The notes below the pieces were generated by a model. The model saw only the letters and a list, made by a program, of their open reading frames with translations, searched no databases and had not been told where the DNA came from. This document shows positions 9,730-17,565 of a DNA stretch of 64,000 nucleotides, in pieces (positions within the stretch are counted from its first letter, which is position 1; each line of letters begins with the position of its first letter). This stretch comes from Pseudohalioglobus sediminis (GTDB lineage Bacteria; Pseudomonadota; Gammaproteobacteria; Pseudomonadales; Halieaceae). The stretch is taken from NCBI RefSeq assembly GCF_008370495.1, contig NZ_VTUX01000005.1:1-64000 (forward strand), read 5' to 3'. The position numbers and the translations under genes are program-made.

Positions 9730-10735
9730 GCGCGGGCAAAGCCGTTATCTGTCGGGCCTGCTGGCCTGGCTTCTGTTACTGACCCTGCCCGGCGGGGCCA
9801 GTGCAGCAAATCACTGGACGCAGTCCTGCGAGCAGTCACCCCCTGCGAGTCTCGCCGCGCCGGAGCCACGCGGCACCGTGGTACTGATCATCGACGACCT
9901 CGGTCATCGCCACAGTGTCGGCATGGATATGGTGCAACTGCCGGGCAAAGTGAACCTGGCAGTGCTACCCCACACCCCCTACGCAGAACGACTGGCGCAG
10001 GCAGGTCACGAGGCCGGCAAGGAAATCATGCTGCACGCGCCCATGAGCAACTCTGGCGGCATGCCGCTGGGCCGCGGTGGCCTGACGCCGGAACTCTCCA
10101 GGGAAAGTTTTGATAACGTCCTGGAGGGCAACATCAACGCCATTCCTCACGTGCGTGGCATCAATAATCACATGGGCAGCGAGCTGACCACCATGCCCAC
10201 CCAGATGGCCTGGGTCATGGAAACCCTGCTGCGCCGGGACCTGTACTTCGTTGACTCGCGCACCAGCCCGTCCACGGTGGCAGGCAAGACGGCAGCAAGC
10301 TTTGCGGTGCCACACCTGTCGCGCTCGGTGTTCCTGGATAACGAAGCCACCGCGGTGGCAATCGACAGGCAATTCCGGCAACTGGTGAGGCGCGCCGAGA
10401 AAAAAGGCCTTGCTGTCGGTATCGGTCACCCCTACCCGGAAACCGCACGCTACCTACAGCAGGCGCTGCCCGCGTTGCGATGCCGCGGTGTGCGGCTGGC
10501 ACTGGTGTCAGAGGTGTTGCGCGAATCGGGCAGCCTGCCGGATACCGCTTCCCCGCCCATGGATGATTACAGCCCGGCCTCAGAGCCGGACTTCGATGCC
10601 GCGTTCAGCCATATAGGCCTTGGCCTCGGGAACAGTGTATTCCCCGAAGTGAAAAATACTCGCGGCGAGCACCGCGTCGGCACCGCCCAGGGTGATACCT
10701 TCTACCAGATGCTGCAGGTTACCCACTCCCCCTGA
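9680..10735 (+). CDS. divergent polysaccharide deacetylase family protein (YibQ-like), extended C-terminus
   Basis: 351 aa from a GTG at 9680 that overlaps ctpA by 50 nt. N-terminal signal or anchor ([15 protein letters not shown]), then the DUF610/YibQ NodB-like fold with [23 protein letters not shown] and FVDSRTSPS. The conserved domain ends near [10 protein letters not shown] (~residue 280). The remaining ~70 residues are not family-like, and the last 51 codons are read antisense to hisF, so the original stop may have been lost. Order gpmI-envC-ctpA-yibQ is conserved in Pseudomonas relatives. Substrate unknown. Confidence 0.88.
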   Translation: MIKRPIQPGHRLRATPERGQSRYLSGLLAWLLLLTLPGGASAANHWTQSCEQSPPASLAAPEPRGTVVLIIDDLGHRHSVGMDMVQLPGKVNLAVLPHTPYAERLAQAGHEAGKEIMLHAPMSNSGGMPLGRGGLTPELSRESFDNVLEGNINAIPHVRGINNHMGSELTTMPTQMAWVMETLLRRDLYFVDSRTSPSTVAGKTAASFAVPHLSRSVFLDNEATAVAIDRQFRQLVRRAEKKGLAVGIGHPYPETARYLQQALPALRCRGVRLALVSEVLRESGSLPDTASPPMDDYSPASEPDFDAAFSHIGLGLGNSVFPEVKNTRGEHRVGTAQGDTFYQMLQVTHSP

Positions 10736-11353
10736 GGCAATCACCGGTATCTCTACCGCATCGGTGATGGCGCGCGTCACCCCCAGTTCAAAACCGTCGC
10801 GGGTGCCATCGCGGTCCATACTGGTCAACAAAACTTCCCCCGCACCCAACTCCGCCATCTTGCGCGCCCACGCCACCGCGTCGATGCCTGTGGGCTTGCG
10901 ACCACCATGGGTGAATATTTCGTAACGGGGTGCACCGTCTACATCGTCCACGCGCTTGGCGTCGATGGCGACAACGATGCACTGGGAACCAAAGCGCTCT
11001 GCGGACTGGCGCACCAACTCCGGGTTATGGATCGCTGCGGTATTGATGCTGACCTTGTCGGCACCGGCGTTGAGCATGGTGCGAATATCCTCGACCGTGC
11101 GAATACCGCCACCTACCGTGAGCGGGATGAAGACGTTCTCTGCGATCTGTTCTACCGTATGCACCGTAGTCTCGCGGCCCTCGTGGCTCGCGGTGATATC
11201 GAGAAAGGTGATCTCGTCGGCACCCTGCTCGTTGTAGCGGATGGCAATTTCCACCGGGTCGCCGGCATCGCGGATATCCACGAAGTTGACGCCCTTGACC
11301 ACGCGTCCGTTCTCGACGTCAAGACAGGGAATAATGCGTTTGGCCAGTCCCAT
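10580..11353 (-). CDS. hisF: imidazole glycerol phosphate synthase cyclase subunit HisF
   Basis: 257 aa, exactly family length when started at 11353 ([13 protein letters not shown]). TIM barrel with catalytic Asp in [10 protein letters not shown] and second Asp in VVAIDAKR; phosphate loops LTVGGGIR and IASGGVG. Forms the IGP synthase with HisH, using glutamine-derived ammonia on PRFAR to give IGP and AICAR. Last gene of hisBHAF. Its 3' end overlaps the convergent deacetylase gene by 156 nt. Confidence 0.98.
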   Translation of the reverse strand: MGLAKRIIPCLDVENGRVVKGVNFVDIRDAGDPVEIAIRYNEQGADEITFLDITASHEGRETTVHTVEQIAENVFIPLTVGGGIRTVEDIRTMLNAGADKVSINTAAIHNPELVRQSAERFGSQCIVVAIDAKRVDDVDGAPRYEIFTHGGRKPTGIDAVAWARKMAELGAGEVLLTSMDRDGTRDGFELGVTRAITDAVEIPVIASGGVGNLQHLVEGITLGGADAVLAASIFHFGEYTVPEAKAYMAERGIEVRL

Positions 11354-11358
11354 GCGGT

Positions 11359-12096
11359 TTACGCTTGCGCTGCGTCGCAAAGACGCTGGGCCTCGGCAAC
11401 ATCGAGCGTACCCTCATAGATGGCGCGGCCGGTAATCGCGCCGCATATGCCCTCGTGGGCAACAGCATTGAGTGCGCGAATATCCTCGATGTCCGTGATA
11501 CCGCCAGAAGCAATGACGGGAATGGAGGAGGCCCTGGCCATGGCGACCGTGGCGGCGACGTTGACGCCCTGCATCATGCCGTCGCGGGCAATATCGGTGT
11601 AGACGATGGCGGCAACCCCGTCTGACTCGAAACGTTTGGCGAGATCCGTTGCCTGCAGGGTTGAGACCTCTGCCCAACCGTCAGTGGCGACGAGACCGTC
11701 TTTCGCATCGAGGCCGACGATCACCTTGCCCGGGAAAGCGCGGCAGGCCTCGGCCACGAATTCCGGCTCTTTTACCGCCTTGGTGCCAATGATGACAAAG
11801 CCCACGCCTGCACGCACATAGTGTTCAATGGTTTCCAGGCTGCGAATACCGCCGCCAATCTGGATCGGCAGTTCAGGGTAGGCTGCAGCAATGGCCGTAA
11901 CCACGCCGCCGTTGACCGGCTCGCCGGCGAAGGCGCCGTTAAGATCCACCAGGTGCAGGCGTCGGCAACCCGCCTCCACCCAACGGCTTGCCACGGCGAC
12001 CGGGTCGTCGGAAAACACAGTACTGTCATCCATCAGGCCCTGGCGCAGGCGCACGCACTCGCCGTCCTTCAGATCAATAGCGGGGATTATCAGCAT
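11359..12096 (-). CDS. hisA: phosphoribosylformimino-AICAR-P isomerase HisA
   Basis: 245 aa from ATG 12096. TIM barrel starting [11 protein letters not shown] with the catalytic Asp, plus IGGGIRS and [10 protein letters not shown] phosphate-binding loops. Isomerises ProFAR to PRFAR. The start at 12096 overlaps the end of hisH by 7 nt; an ATG at 12108 would add MERP. Five bases separate its stop from the hisF start, consistent with a tight operon. Confidence 0.97.
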   Translation of the reverse strand: MLIIPAIDLKDGECVRLRQGLMDDSTVFSDDPVAVASRWVEAGCRRLHLVDLNGAFAGEPVNGGVVTAIAAAYPELPIQIGGGIRSLETIEHYVRAGVGFVIIGTKAVKEPEFVAEACRAFPGKVIVGLDAKDGLVATDGWAEVSTLQATDLAKRFESDGVAAIVYTDIARDGMMQGVNVAATVAMARASSIPVIASGGITDIEDIRALNAVAHEGICGAITGRAIYEGTLDVAEAQRLCDAAQA

Positions 12097-12740
12097 TGGC
12101 CGTTCCATCCTAGAAAGTTTTTCAGTAGCTGCAGGCCCGCGGTGTGGCTCTTTTCGGGGTGAAACTGGGTCGCGAAGAGATTGTCGCGCGCCAGCGCGGC
12201 ATCGGCCCGGACCCCGTAGTCCAGGGCCCCGGCAACCAGGTCACGGTCTTGCGCATCCACGTAATAGCTGTGTACAAAATAAAAACGGGTGCCGTCGTCG
12301 ATGCCGTGCCAGAGCGGGTGGTCGCGCACCTGGCGCACCTGGTTCCAGCCCATGTGCGGTACTTTCAGACGATTGCCATCACCGTCAGTGAGCGGGTTGC
12401 CAAAGAAACGCACCTCGCCGGGAATCAGGTTCAGGCAATCCACGCCGCCATTTTCCTGTGAATGCGTCATCAGTGCCTGCATGCCAACACAAATGGCCAG
12501 TACCGGCTTGTGCTGTTCCACCAGCGCGTCGGCGAGCAACTGGTCGCAGCCCAGGCGACGGATTTCCGCCATACAATCGCGCATGGCGCCGACGCCGGGA
12601 AACACCACGCGATCGGCTGCGCGAATCTGTGCCGCGTCATGCGTCACCAGCACTTTATCGGCACCGGCGTGCTCCAGCGCACTGGCAACAGAATGCAAAT
12701 TGCCCATACCGTAATCGATTACGGCAACCACGCTAGTCAT
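12090..12740 (-). CDS. hisH: imidazole glycerol phosphate synthase glutaminase subunit HisH
   Basis: 216 aa. Class I glutamine amidotransferase with start [14 protein letters not shown], nucleophilic Cys in AICVGMQAL, and the His/Glu pair in [10 protein letters not shown]. Provides ammonia to HisF. Sits between hisB (9-nt gap) and hisA (overlap), so stoichiometric expression with HisF is likely. Confidence 0.98.
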   Translation of the reverse strand: MTSVVAVIDYGMGNLHSVASALEHAGADKVLVTHDAAQIRAADRVVFPGVGAMRDCMAEIRRLGCDQLLADALVEQHKPVLAICVGMQALMTHSQENGGVDCLNLIPGEVRFFGNPLTDGDGNRLKVPHMGWNQVRQVRDHPLWHGIDDGTRFYFVHSYYVDAQDRDLVAGALDYGVRADAALARDNLFATQFHPEKSHTAGLQLLKNFLGWNGQC

Positions 12741-12749
12741 ATTCGCTTC

Positions 12750-13343
12750 CTAGAGCACGCCCTTGGTGGAGGGTGTCACCCCCGCCATGCGTGGATCCTC
12801 GCTGAGTGCCATACGCATGGCGCGACCAAATGCCTTGAACACGGTTTCGGCCTGGTGATGGGTATTGTCGCCGCGCAGGTTGTCTACATGCAGCGTGACC
12901 TGGGCATGGTTAACGAAGCCCTGGAAGAACTCCATGAACAGGTCCACATCGAAGCCGCCGACAGCCGCACGGGTAAACTCCACGTTGAAGGTCAGGCCCG
13001 GTCGGCCGGAGAAGTCGATCACCACGCGAGACAGCGCTTCATCCAGCGGACAATAGGCATGGCCATAGCGCATGATGCCTTTTTTGTCGCCGACCGCCTT
13101 GTGGAAGGCCTGCCCGAGAGTGATGCCGATGTCTTCAACGGTATGGTGGTCGTCAATGTGCAGGTCACCCGTGGCCTTGATATCCAGGTCGATCAGGCCA
13201 TGACGCGCGATCTGGTCCAGCATGTGCTCCAGAAACGGTATGCCGGTATCCAGGCTCGCCGCACCGGTGCCGTCGAGGTTCACCGCGGCGGTGATCTGGG
13301 TCTCCAGCGTATTGCGTTCAACTGTGGCCTTGCGCTCAGCCAT
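12750..13343 (-). CDS. hisB: imidazoleglycerol-phosphate dehydratase HisB
   Basis: 197 aa, monofunctional form with no phosphatase domain. The two metal-binding repeats [13 protein letters not shown] and [14 protein letters not shown]...DNTHHQAE are both intact. Catalyses the sixth step of histidine synthesis (dehydration of IGP). The start at 13343 ([12 protein letters not shown]) is chosen over a longer open frame on family length. First gene of the hisB-hisH-hisA-hisF operon; 157 nt divide it from divergent mutY. Confidence 0.97.
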   Translation of the reverse strand: MAERKATVERNTLETQITAAVNLDGTGAASLDTGIPFLEHMLDQIARHGLIDLDIKATGDLHIDDHHTVEDIGITLGQAFHKAVGDKKGIMRYGHAYCPLDEALSRVVIDFSGRPGLTFNVEFTRAAVGGFDVDLFMEFFQGFVNHAQVTLHVDNLRGDNTHHQAETVFKAFGRAMRMALSEDPRMAGVTPSTKGVL

Positions 13344-13500
13344 GGGGTAACTCCATGCTTGCGGGGTCTGCCCCCGGAAAAGGCGCACATTATAAGTGAA
13401 GGTCAGGCTGAATTCACTGGCAGAATTGCGCCCCGGCTATTACCCTGTGGGCTCGTTTTTCCCACGCCGGCTTCACTTCCAGGTTCACTGCACCGCGATA

Positions 13501-14562
13501 ATGACGACAGACTTTGCCAGCAGAATCCTTGACTGGTTCGACCATCACGGGCGCCATGACTTGCCCTGGCAACAGGACACTTCGCCCTACCGTGTATGGG
13601 TTTCGGAAATCATGCTGCAGCAAACGCAGGTGAAGACCGTCATCCCCTACTACCAGCGCTTCCTCAACGCCTTCCCCACGGTACATGAACTGGCGGCGGC
13701 GACCGAGGACGAGGTACTGCATCTGTGGACGGGGCTCGGCTACTACGCCAGGGCGCGCAACCTGCACAAGGCGGCAAAATACGTCAGTGAGCAGCTGTCC
13801 GGGGTGTTTCCCGACTCCTTGGAGGCACTGCAGGAGCTGCCCGGCGTCGGGCGCTCCACCGCAGGCGCTATCCTCAGCATCGCCCACGGCCAGCGCGCCA
13901 GCATTCTCGACGGCAACGTCAAACGGGTGCTGGCACGCTTCCACGCCGTGGAGGGATGGCCCGGCCAGCGCGCGGTACACGACCGGCTCTGGGACATCGC
14001 CGAACAGTACACACCGGCACATCGCTGTGCAGACTACACCCAGGCGATGATGGATCTCGGTGCGACGTTGTGCACACGCGCCGCCCCGCGCTGTGAAGAC
14101 TGCCCGCTACAGGCCGATTGCGCAGCCCGGTCCAGCGGAACCCAACGCGACTTCCCTGGCAGGAAACCACGCAAAACCCTGCCGGTTAAGGAAACACGCT
14201 TGCTGATGATTCGCGACGCTCGCGGCGATCTACTGCTGGAAAAGCGGCCTGCTTCAGGCATCTGGGGCGGCCTCTGGTGCTTTCCCGAAGCCGCCAGCCT
14301 GGCCCCGGAAACCGCCTGCCTTGATCTCACCGGCCATGCCCCCGCGAAAGTTGAGCCATGGCCGGGATTTCGCCACACCTTCAGCCACTATCATCTTGAT
14401 ATCGAACCCCTGCTGGTGGAGTTCGCTGGCGAAACAGGCCTGGTGATGGATGCCGACCGGCAGCTCTGGTATAACTTGCGCCAACCGCCACAAATAGGCC
14501 TGGCAGCCCCGGTAGTGGGCCTGCTGGCGCAACTGGCCCGACACGGGCAGGCAAAGGAGTAA
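13501..14562 (+). CDS. mutY: A/G-specific adenine glycosylase MutY
   Basis: 353 aa. HhH-GPD DNA glycosylase: catalytic Glu in [10 protein letters not shown], helix-hairpin-helix [12 protein letters not shown], catalytic Asp in ILDGNVKR, and a 4Fe-4S cluster motif C-X6-C-X2-C-X5-C ([17 protein letters not shown]). A C-terminal NUDIX-like domain (~230-350) recognises 8-oxoG. Removes A opposite 8-oxoG. The start at ATG 13501 gives the usual N-terminus. yggX follows 4 nt later, a conserved pairing. Confidence 0.98.
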   Translation: MTTDFASRILDWFDHHGRHDLPWQQDTSPYRVWVSEIMLQQTQVKTVIPYYQRFLNAFPTVHELAAATEDEVLHLWTGLGYYARARNLHKAAKYVSEQLSGVFPDSLEALQELPGVGRSTAGAILSIAHGQRASILDGNVKRVLARFHAVEGWPGQRAVHDRLWDIAEQYTPAHRCADYTQAMMDLGATLCTRAAPRCEDCPLQADCAARSSGTQRDFPGRKPRKTLPVKETRLLMIRDARGDLLLEKRPASGIWGGLWCFPEAASLAPETACLDLTGHAPAKVEPWPGFRHTFSHYHLDIEPLLVEFAGETGLVMDADRQLWYNLRQPPQIGLAAPVVGLLAQLARHGQAKE

Positions 14563-14566
14563 CACC

Positions 14567-14839
14567 ATGCCACGAACTGTTTTCTGCAAGAAGTACGAAC
14601 AAGAACTGGAAGGGCTCGACGCACCACCCTACCCGGGGCCCAAGGGACAGGAGATATTCGACAACGTGTCGAAGCAGGCCTGGGAAGAATGGCAGGCACA
14701 CCAGACCATGCTGATCAATGAAAAGCACCTCTCCCTCGCGGATCCCGAGTCCCGGAAATACCTGCAGCAGGAAATGGACAAATTCCTTGCCGGCGAGGAG
14801 TACGACAAAGCCGAGGGCTACGTCCCACCGAGCAGTTGA
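14567..14839 (+). CDS. yggX: oxidative damage protection / Fe(II) trafficking protein YggX
   Basis: 90 aa, full length. Family signature [14 protein letters not shown] at the N-terminus with the conserved Cys7, and [16 protein letters not shown]. In enteric bacteria YggX protects iron-sulfur clusters and limits oxidative DNA damage. An AAAGGAG site precedes the ATG. Operonic with mutY, which also carries an Fe-S cluster. Confidence 0.97.
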   Translation: MPRTVFCKKYEQELEGLDAPPYPGPKGQEIFDNVSKQAWEEWQAHQTMLINEKHLSLADPESRKYLQQEMDKFLAGEEYDKAEGYVPPSS

Positions 14840-14867
14840 CTGGCCGCAATCCAGCATGGCCACACCC

Positions 14868-14896
14868 TTGACTAGCGAGTGGCATACGGGTTTAAT
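14868..14896 (+). promoter_or_regulatory. sigma70 promoter of tRNA-Phe
   Basis: TTGACT-N17-TTTAAT with optimal spacing, followed by a GC-rich discriminator (ACGCGCC) typical of stable-RNA promoters under stringent control. Predicted transcription start near 14903, ~33 nt before the mature tRNA. Confidence 0.8.
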
Positions 14897-14935
14897 ACGC
14901 GCCTTTCGCGGCCTGCAACAGCGACCCGAAAATCC

Positions 14936-15011
14936 GCCCGGATAGCTCAGTTGGTAGAGCAGGGGATTGAAAATCCCCGTGTCGGCAGTTCGATTCTGTC
15001 TCCGGGCACCA
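14936..15011 (+). tRNA. tRNA-Phe (GAA)
   Basis: 76 nt, complete cloverleaf. Acceptor GCCCGGA pairs with TCCGGGC; D-arm GCTC/GAGC; anticodon stem GGGGA/TCCCC with loop TTGAAAA (anticodon GAA); T-arm GGCAG/CTGTC with TTCGATT loop. The 3' ACCA (discriminator A plus CCA) is encoded. Own promoter upstream and terminator downstream. Confidence 0.98.
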
Positions 15012-15019
15012 AAATATGA

Positions 15020-15050
15020 AAAGCCTCGTCAGCAATGACGGGGCTTTTTT
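15020..15050 (+). terminator. terminator of tRNA-Phe
   Basis: Stem GCCTCGTCA / TGACGGGGC (one G-T pair) closing a short loop and followed by TTTTTT. Confidence 0.9.
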
Positions 15051-15067
15051 GTAAATGCCGCCACCGT

Positions 15068-15130
15068 GTGTCGGCACCGGGGCGCCGGCCGCCGGAACGC
15101 CCGCCGGATCTATTCTGTCTCCGGGCACCA
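15068..15130 (+). pseudogene. partial, interrupted tRNA-Phe 3' end
   Basis: The last 19 nt of the tRNA-Phe gene (14993-15011, ATTCTGTCTCCGGGCACCA) recur exactly at 15112-15130. GTGTCGGCA, from the variable loop and T-stem, also recurs at 15068-15076. Between them is an unrelated GC-rich stretch (CCGGCCGCCGG-like). It is followed by its own terminator resembling that of the real gene. There is no 5' half, so it cannot be a functional tRNA. Either a decayed tandem duplicate or an integration scar. Confidence 0.75.
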
Positions 15131-15140
15131 TAAAACCCAG

Positions 15141-15171
15141 AAAGCCTCGCCAGTAACGGCGGGGCTTTTTT
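15141..15171 (+). terminator. terminator after the tRNA-Phe fragment
   Basis: Stem AAGCCTCGCC / GGCGGGGCTT followed by a T-run. The sequence parallels the terminator at 15020-15050, which supports duplication of the whole tRNA 3' end plus terminator. Confidence 0.85.
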
Positions 15172-15307
15172 GCTTGTGTCCTAAGCGTATTTCACGTGAT
15201 AGCGATGCCCGCCGACAATCAGCCTGCTCACTGGCATCGCCCCGGCGGGTGTCCGCCCCTCGAAAAATCGGGGACAGATTGTTCTGTGTCTTGAGCAAAT
15301 GAGAGAC

Positions 15308-15333
15308 AAAAAAAAGGCCCTCAACAGAGGGCC
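15308..15333 (-). terminator. terminator of the Ala/Asp-rich lipoprotein gene
   Basis: Inverted repeat GGCCCTC / GAGGGCC with a 4-nt loop. The eight A residues at 15308-15315 give a T-run on the minus strand. It lies ~25 nt past the stop at 15358. Confidence 0.9.
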
Positions 15334-15357
15334 CTTGCATGGGTCTGGAACCGGGTG

Positions 15358-15831
15358 TCAGCCCTGGCCCATGGCGTCCTTGGCTTCGTCAGCTGCATCG
15401 GAAGCGGCATCAGCTGCATCGTCGGCTGCATCCTGCACTGCGTCGCCAGCATCATCGGCCATGTCGCCTGCTTCGTCTGCCATGTCTTTCGCGGAGTCCA
15501 TGGCGTCATCTGCCATATCGCTCGCCGCATCTACTGCGTCGTCCACTGCGTCACCAGTCGCGTCTGCAGCATCCGAAATCGCGTCGCCAGTAGCATCTGC
15601 CGCGTCACCAATGGCCTCTCCGGCATCTGCCATGGTTTCCTTGGTGGCTTCTGCAGCATCACTTGCCATCTCGCCAGCCTTGTCCATTGCTTCGCCGGTC
15701 TTGTCAGCAACACTTTCAGCGGTTTCCTGTACCGAAGTCTTCGCTGCTTCTACATCTTCCTTGCTACACGCTGCCAGTGACAGCGCCAGTACCGCCGCGA
15801 ACGCCGCGGCAAACAGTTTCTGGATATTCAT
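15358..15831 (-). CDS. Ala/Asp-rich repetitive lipoprotein
   Basis: 157 aa. N-terminal lipoprotein signal with lipobox LAAC (Cys22). The mature chain is almost wholly Ala, Asp, Glu, Met, Thr, Gly and Lys in imperfect repeats such as DAADATGDA and DMADDA, with no aromatic residues. It is predicted to be a long, strongly acidic amphipathic helix, loosely like LEA/YtxH-type or Lpp-like envelope proteins; the composition prevents a firm family call. Good GGGGG ribosome site. Monocistronic, with its own terminator. Likely lipid-anchored in the envelope; function unknown. Confidence 0.85.
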   Translation of the reverse strand: MNIQKLFAAAFAAVLALSLAACSKEDVEAAKTSVQETAESVADKTGEAMDKAGEMASDAAEATKETMADAGEAIGDAADATGDAISDAADATGDAVDDAVDAASDMADDAMDSAKDMADEAGDMADDAGDAVQDAADDAADAASDAADEAKDAMGQG

Positions 15832-15902
15832 ACAACCCCCTACGCAAATCCGTCTATGTTAGTTGTTACTACCCGCCTACCCAATGGGACGGCTGACTAC
15901 AG

Positions 15903-15929
15903 AGTATACACGGCCCATGGCGAAGTAAA
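15903..15929 (-). promoter_or_regulatory. candidate sigma70 promoter of the lipoprotein gene
   Basis: On the minus strand, TTTACT (15929-15924) and TATACT (15908-15903) with a 15-nt spacer, ~70 nt before the lipoprotein start. The -10 is strong; the spacing is short. Confidence 0.4.
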
Positions 15930-16002
15930 GCGCGTCACCCGGTCGCTCCCCGGTGAATGGTGTACCCCGGGCGCTACTTTCATGTAGTAAATAAATGTAC
16001 AG

Positions 16003-16461
16003 TTGCACCTACCGGAAGCAAAACGGAGCCGGACATTGCTGACCGTATTTCTCGTCAACATCGTCGTCATCGGCGCGGTGGTGATGATTCACTACGAGTT
16101 TCTATACCGTTTTACCCTGTTCATGCCACGGCTCAAGGTACGCAACCGCTTTCGTATCGTACTTGGCATCTTCGCGGCACTCACCGCGCATGCGGTGGAG
16201 GTGTGGATCTTTGGCTTCCTGTATTACTGGATGCACCATCAACCAGGCTGGGGCTATTTCGAGGGCAACTTCAGTGGCAGCGTCTGGGATTGTATCTACT
16301 TCTCTTTCACGACCTTCACCACGCTGGGCTTCGGGGATATCGAACCCATTGGCAACCTGCGTTACCTCACCGGGCTGGAGGCGCTGACCGGGCTGGTCCT
16401 GATCACCTGGAGCGCGTCCTTCCTGTATCTGGAAATGACACGCTACTGGGGCCGGGACTGA
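16003..16461 (+). CDS. two-transmembrane potassium channel-like protein
   Basis: 152 aa with a TTG start; an in-frame stop 15 nt upstream and the absence of any other start before residue 28 favour it. Hydrophobic segments at ~12-28, ~47-70 and ~120-142 flank a pore helix and the selectivity filter TTLGFGD, the K+ channel signature with Leu for Val. No RCK/TrkA-N domain is attached, so gating is unclear. Inner membrane. Four nt before the next gene, so probably operonic with the DUF2238 protein. Confidence 0.85.
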   Translation: MHLPEAKRSRTLLTVFLVNIVVIGAVVMIHYEFLYRFTLFMPRLKVRNRFRIVLGIFAALTAHAVEVWIFGFLYYWMHHQPGWGYFEGNFSGSVWDCIYFSFTTFTTLGFGDIEPIGNLRYLTGLEALTGLVLITWSASFLYLEMTRYWGRD

Positions 16462-16465
16462 AACC

Positions 16466-17047
16466 ATGGTTTACCTGTGGCTGGCGATTTTCCTGCTTAC
16501 GCTTACCTGGTCCGCGATCAATCCCCGGGATTACGCTACCTGGGTACTGGAAGTTGCGCCCGCTGTCGCAGGGCTCATTGTCCTGGCCGTGACGCGCAGG
16601 CGTTTTCCGCTCACCCCCCTGCTGTATACGCTGATCCTTTTCCATTGCGTTGTGCTGATGATCGGCGGGCACTATACCTACGCAGAGGTGCCATTTTTCG
16701 AGGGCCTGCTTGGAGCCGAGCGGAACAATTACGACAAGCTGGGCCACTTTACCCAGGGCTTTGTTCCGGCGATGATCGCCAGGGAGCTGCTGATCCGCAA
16801 ACAGATTGTGTCCTCCGCTTCCTGGCGCAATTTCTTCATATTGTGTTTCTGCCTGGCCTTCTCGGCGTTTTACGAACTCATCGAGTGGTGGGCGGCGCTG
16901 TTGATGGGGGGATCTGCGGAGGCCTTCCTGGGCACCCAGGGCTATGACTGGGACACGCAGTCCGATATGGCCTTCGCCCTGCTGGGCGCGGCCGTGGCCC
17001 TGGTCACGCTGGGACACTACCACGACAAACAACTACAGGAGCGCTGA
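16466..17047 (+). CDS. DUF2238 (YjdF-type) membrane protein
   Basis: 193 aa, about five to six membrane segments. Family residues: GGHYTYAEVPFF, NNYDKLGHFTQGF, YELIEWWAAL and GYDWDTQSDM, all characteristic of DUF2238. Conserved acidic and His residues within membrane helices suggest metal or ion handling, but the function of the family is not known. Starts 4 nt after the K+ channel gene and ends 1 nt before the GNAT gene. Confidence 0.88.
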   Translation: MVYLWLAIFLLTLTWSAINPRDYATWVLEVAPAVAGLIVLAVTRRRFPLTPLLYTLILFHCVVLMIGGHYTYAEVPFFEGLLGAERNNYDKLGHFTQGFVPAMIARELLIRKQIVSSASWRNFFILCFCLAFSAFYELIEWWAALLMGGSAEAFLGTQGYDWDTQSDMAFALLGAAVALVTLGHYHDKQLQER

Positions 17048-17048
17048 C

Positions 17049-17543
17049 ATGGGCGTCATCCGCATACGGGCAGGCGCCCCCGAAGACAGCGACCTGATCT
17101 TCCACTACATCTGCGAACTGGCTGTATACGAACGGGCTCGCAACGAGGTGACCGCCACGCCGGCCATGCTGCGCGAGGCGTTGTTCGGCGAGCAACCGCG
17201 CGCCTTTTCGCTGATCTGTGACATCGACAACGAACCCGCGGGCTTTGCCATCTACTTTTACAGTTTCTCTACCTGGCTGGGCAAATACGGTCTGTTCCTG
17301 GAGGACCTTTACGTGTCTCCTGACCATCGCGGCCAGGGCGCCGGCAAGGCGCTGCTGCGCTACCTGGCGCAACAGGCAGTCGCCGAGGGATGTGGACGCT
17401 TCGAGTGGAATGTGCTGGACTGGAATGAACCGGCGATCCGATTCTACGAAGCCTGCGGCGCGGTGGCGATGAGCGAGTGGGAAGGCTACCGACTGGAGGG
17501 CGACGCCCTGCAGCGCTTTGCCACCGAGCCAGGCCCTCCCTGA
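17049..17543 (+). CDS. GNAT N-acetyltransferase, diamine/SAT1-like
   Basis: 164 aa. Single GNAT fold: motif A EDLYVSPDHRGQGAGKALL binds acetyl-CoA, followed by RFEWNVLDWNEPAIRFYEACGA typical of the spermidine/diamine N1-acetyltransferase-like branch. The substrate could be a polyamine or another small amine. The ATG at 17049 follows the DUF2238 stop by one base; a longer open frame exists but overlaps that gene. End of a three-gene operon, convergent with selD 22 nt away. Confidence 0.88.
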   Translation: MGVIRIRAGAPEDSDLIFHYICELAVYERARNEVTATPAMLREALFGEQPRAFSLICDIDNEPAGFAIYFYSFSTWLGKYGLFLEDLYVSPDHRGQGAGKALLRYLAQQAVAEGCGRFEWNVLDWNEPAIRFYEACGAVAMSEWEGYRLEGDALQRFATEPGPP

Positions 17544-17565
17544 CAAACCCTGCCCGGCTGCAAAC

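Noticed and set aside
15171..15307. Mobile-element remnant (GGGGACAGATT motif near 15268)
   Set aside because: This short motif occurs near REP-associated transposase sites in marine gammaproteobacteria, but no inverted repeat or transposase remnant is present here.
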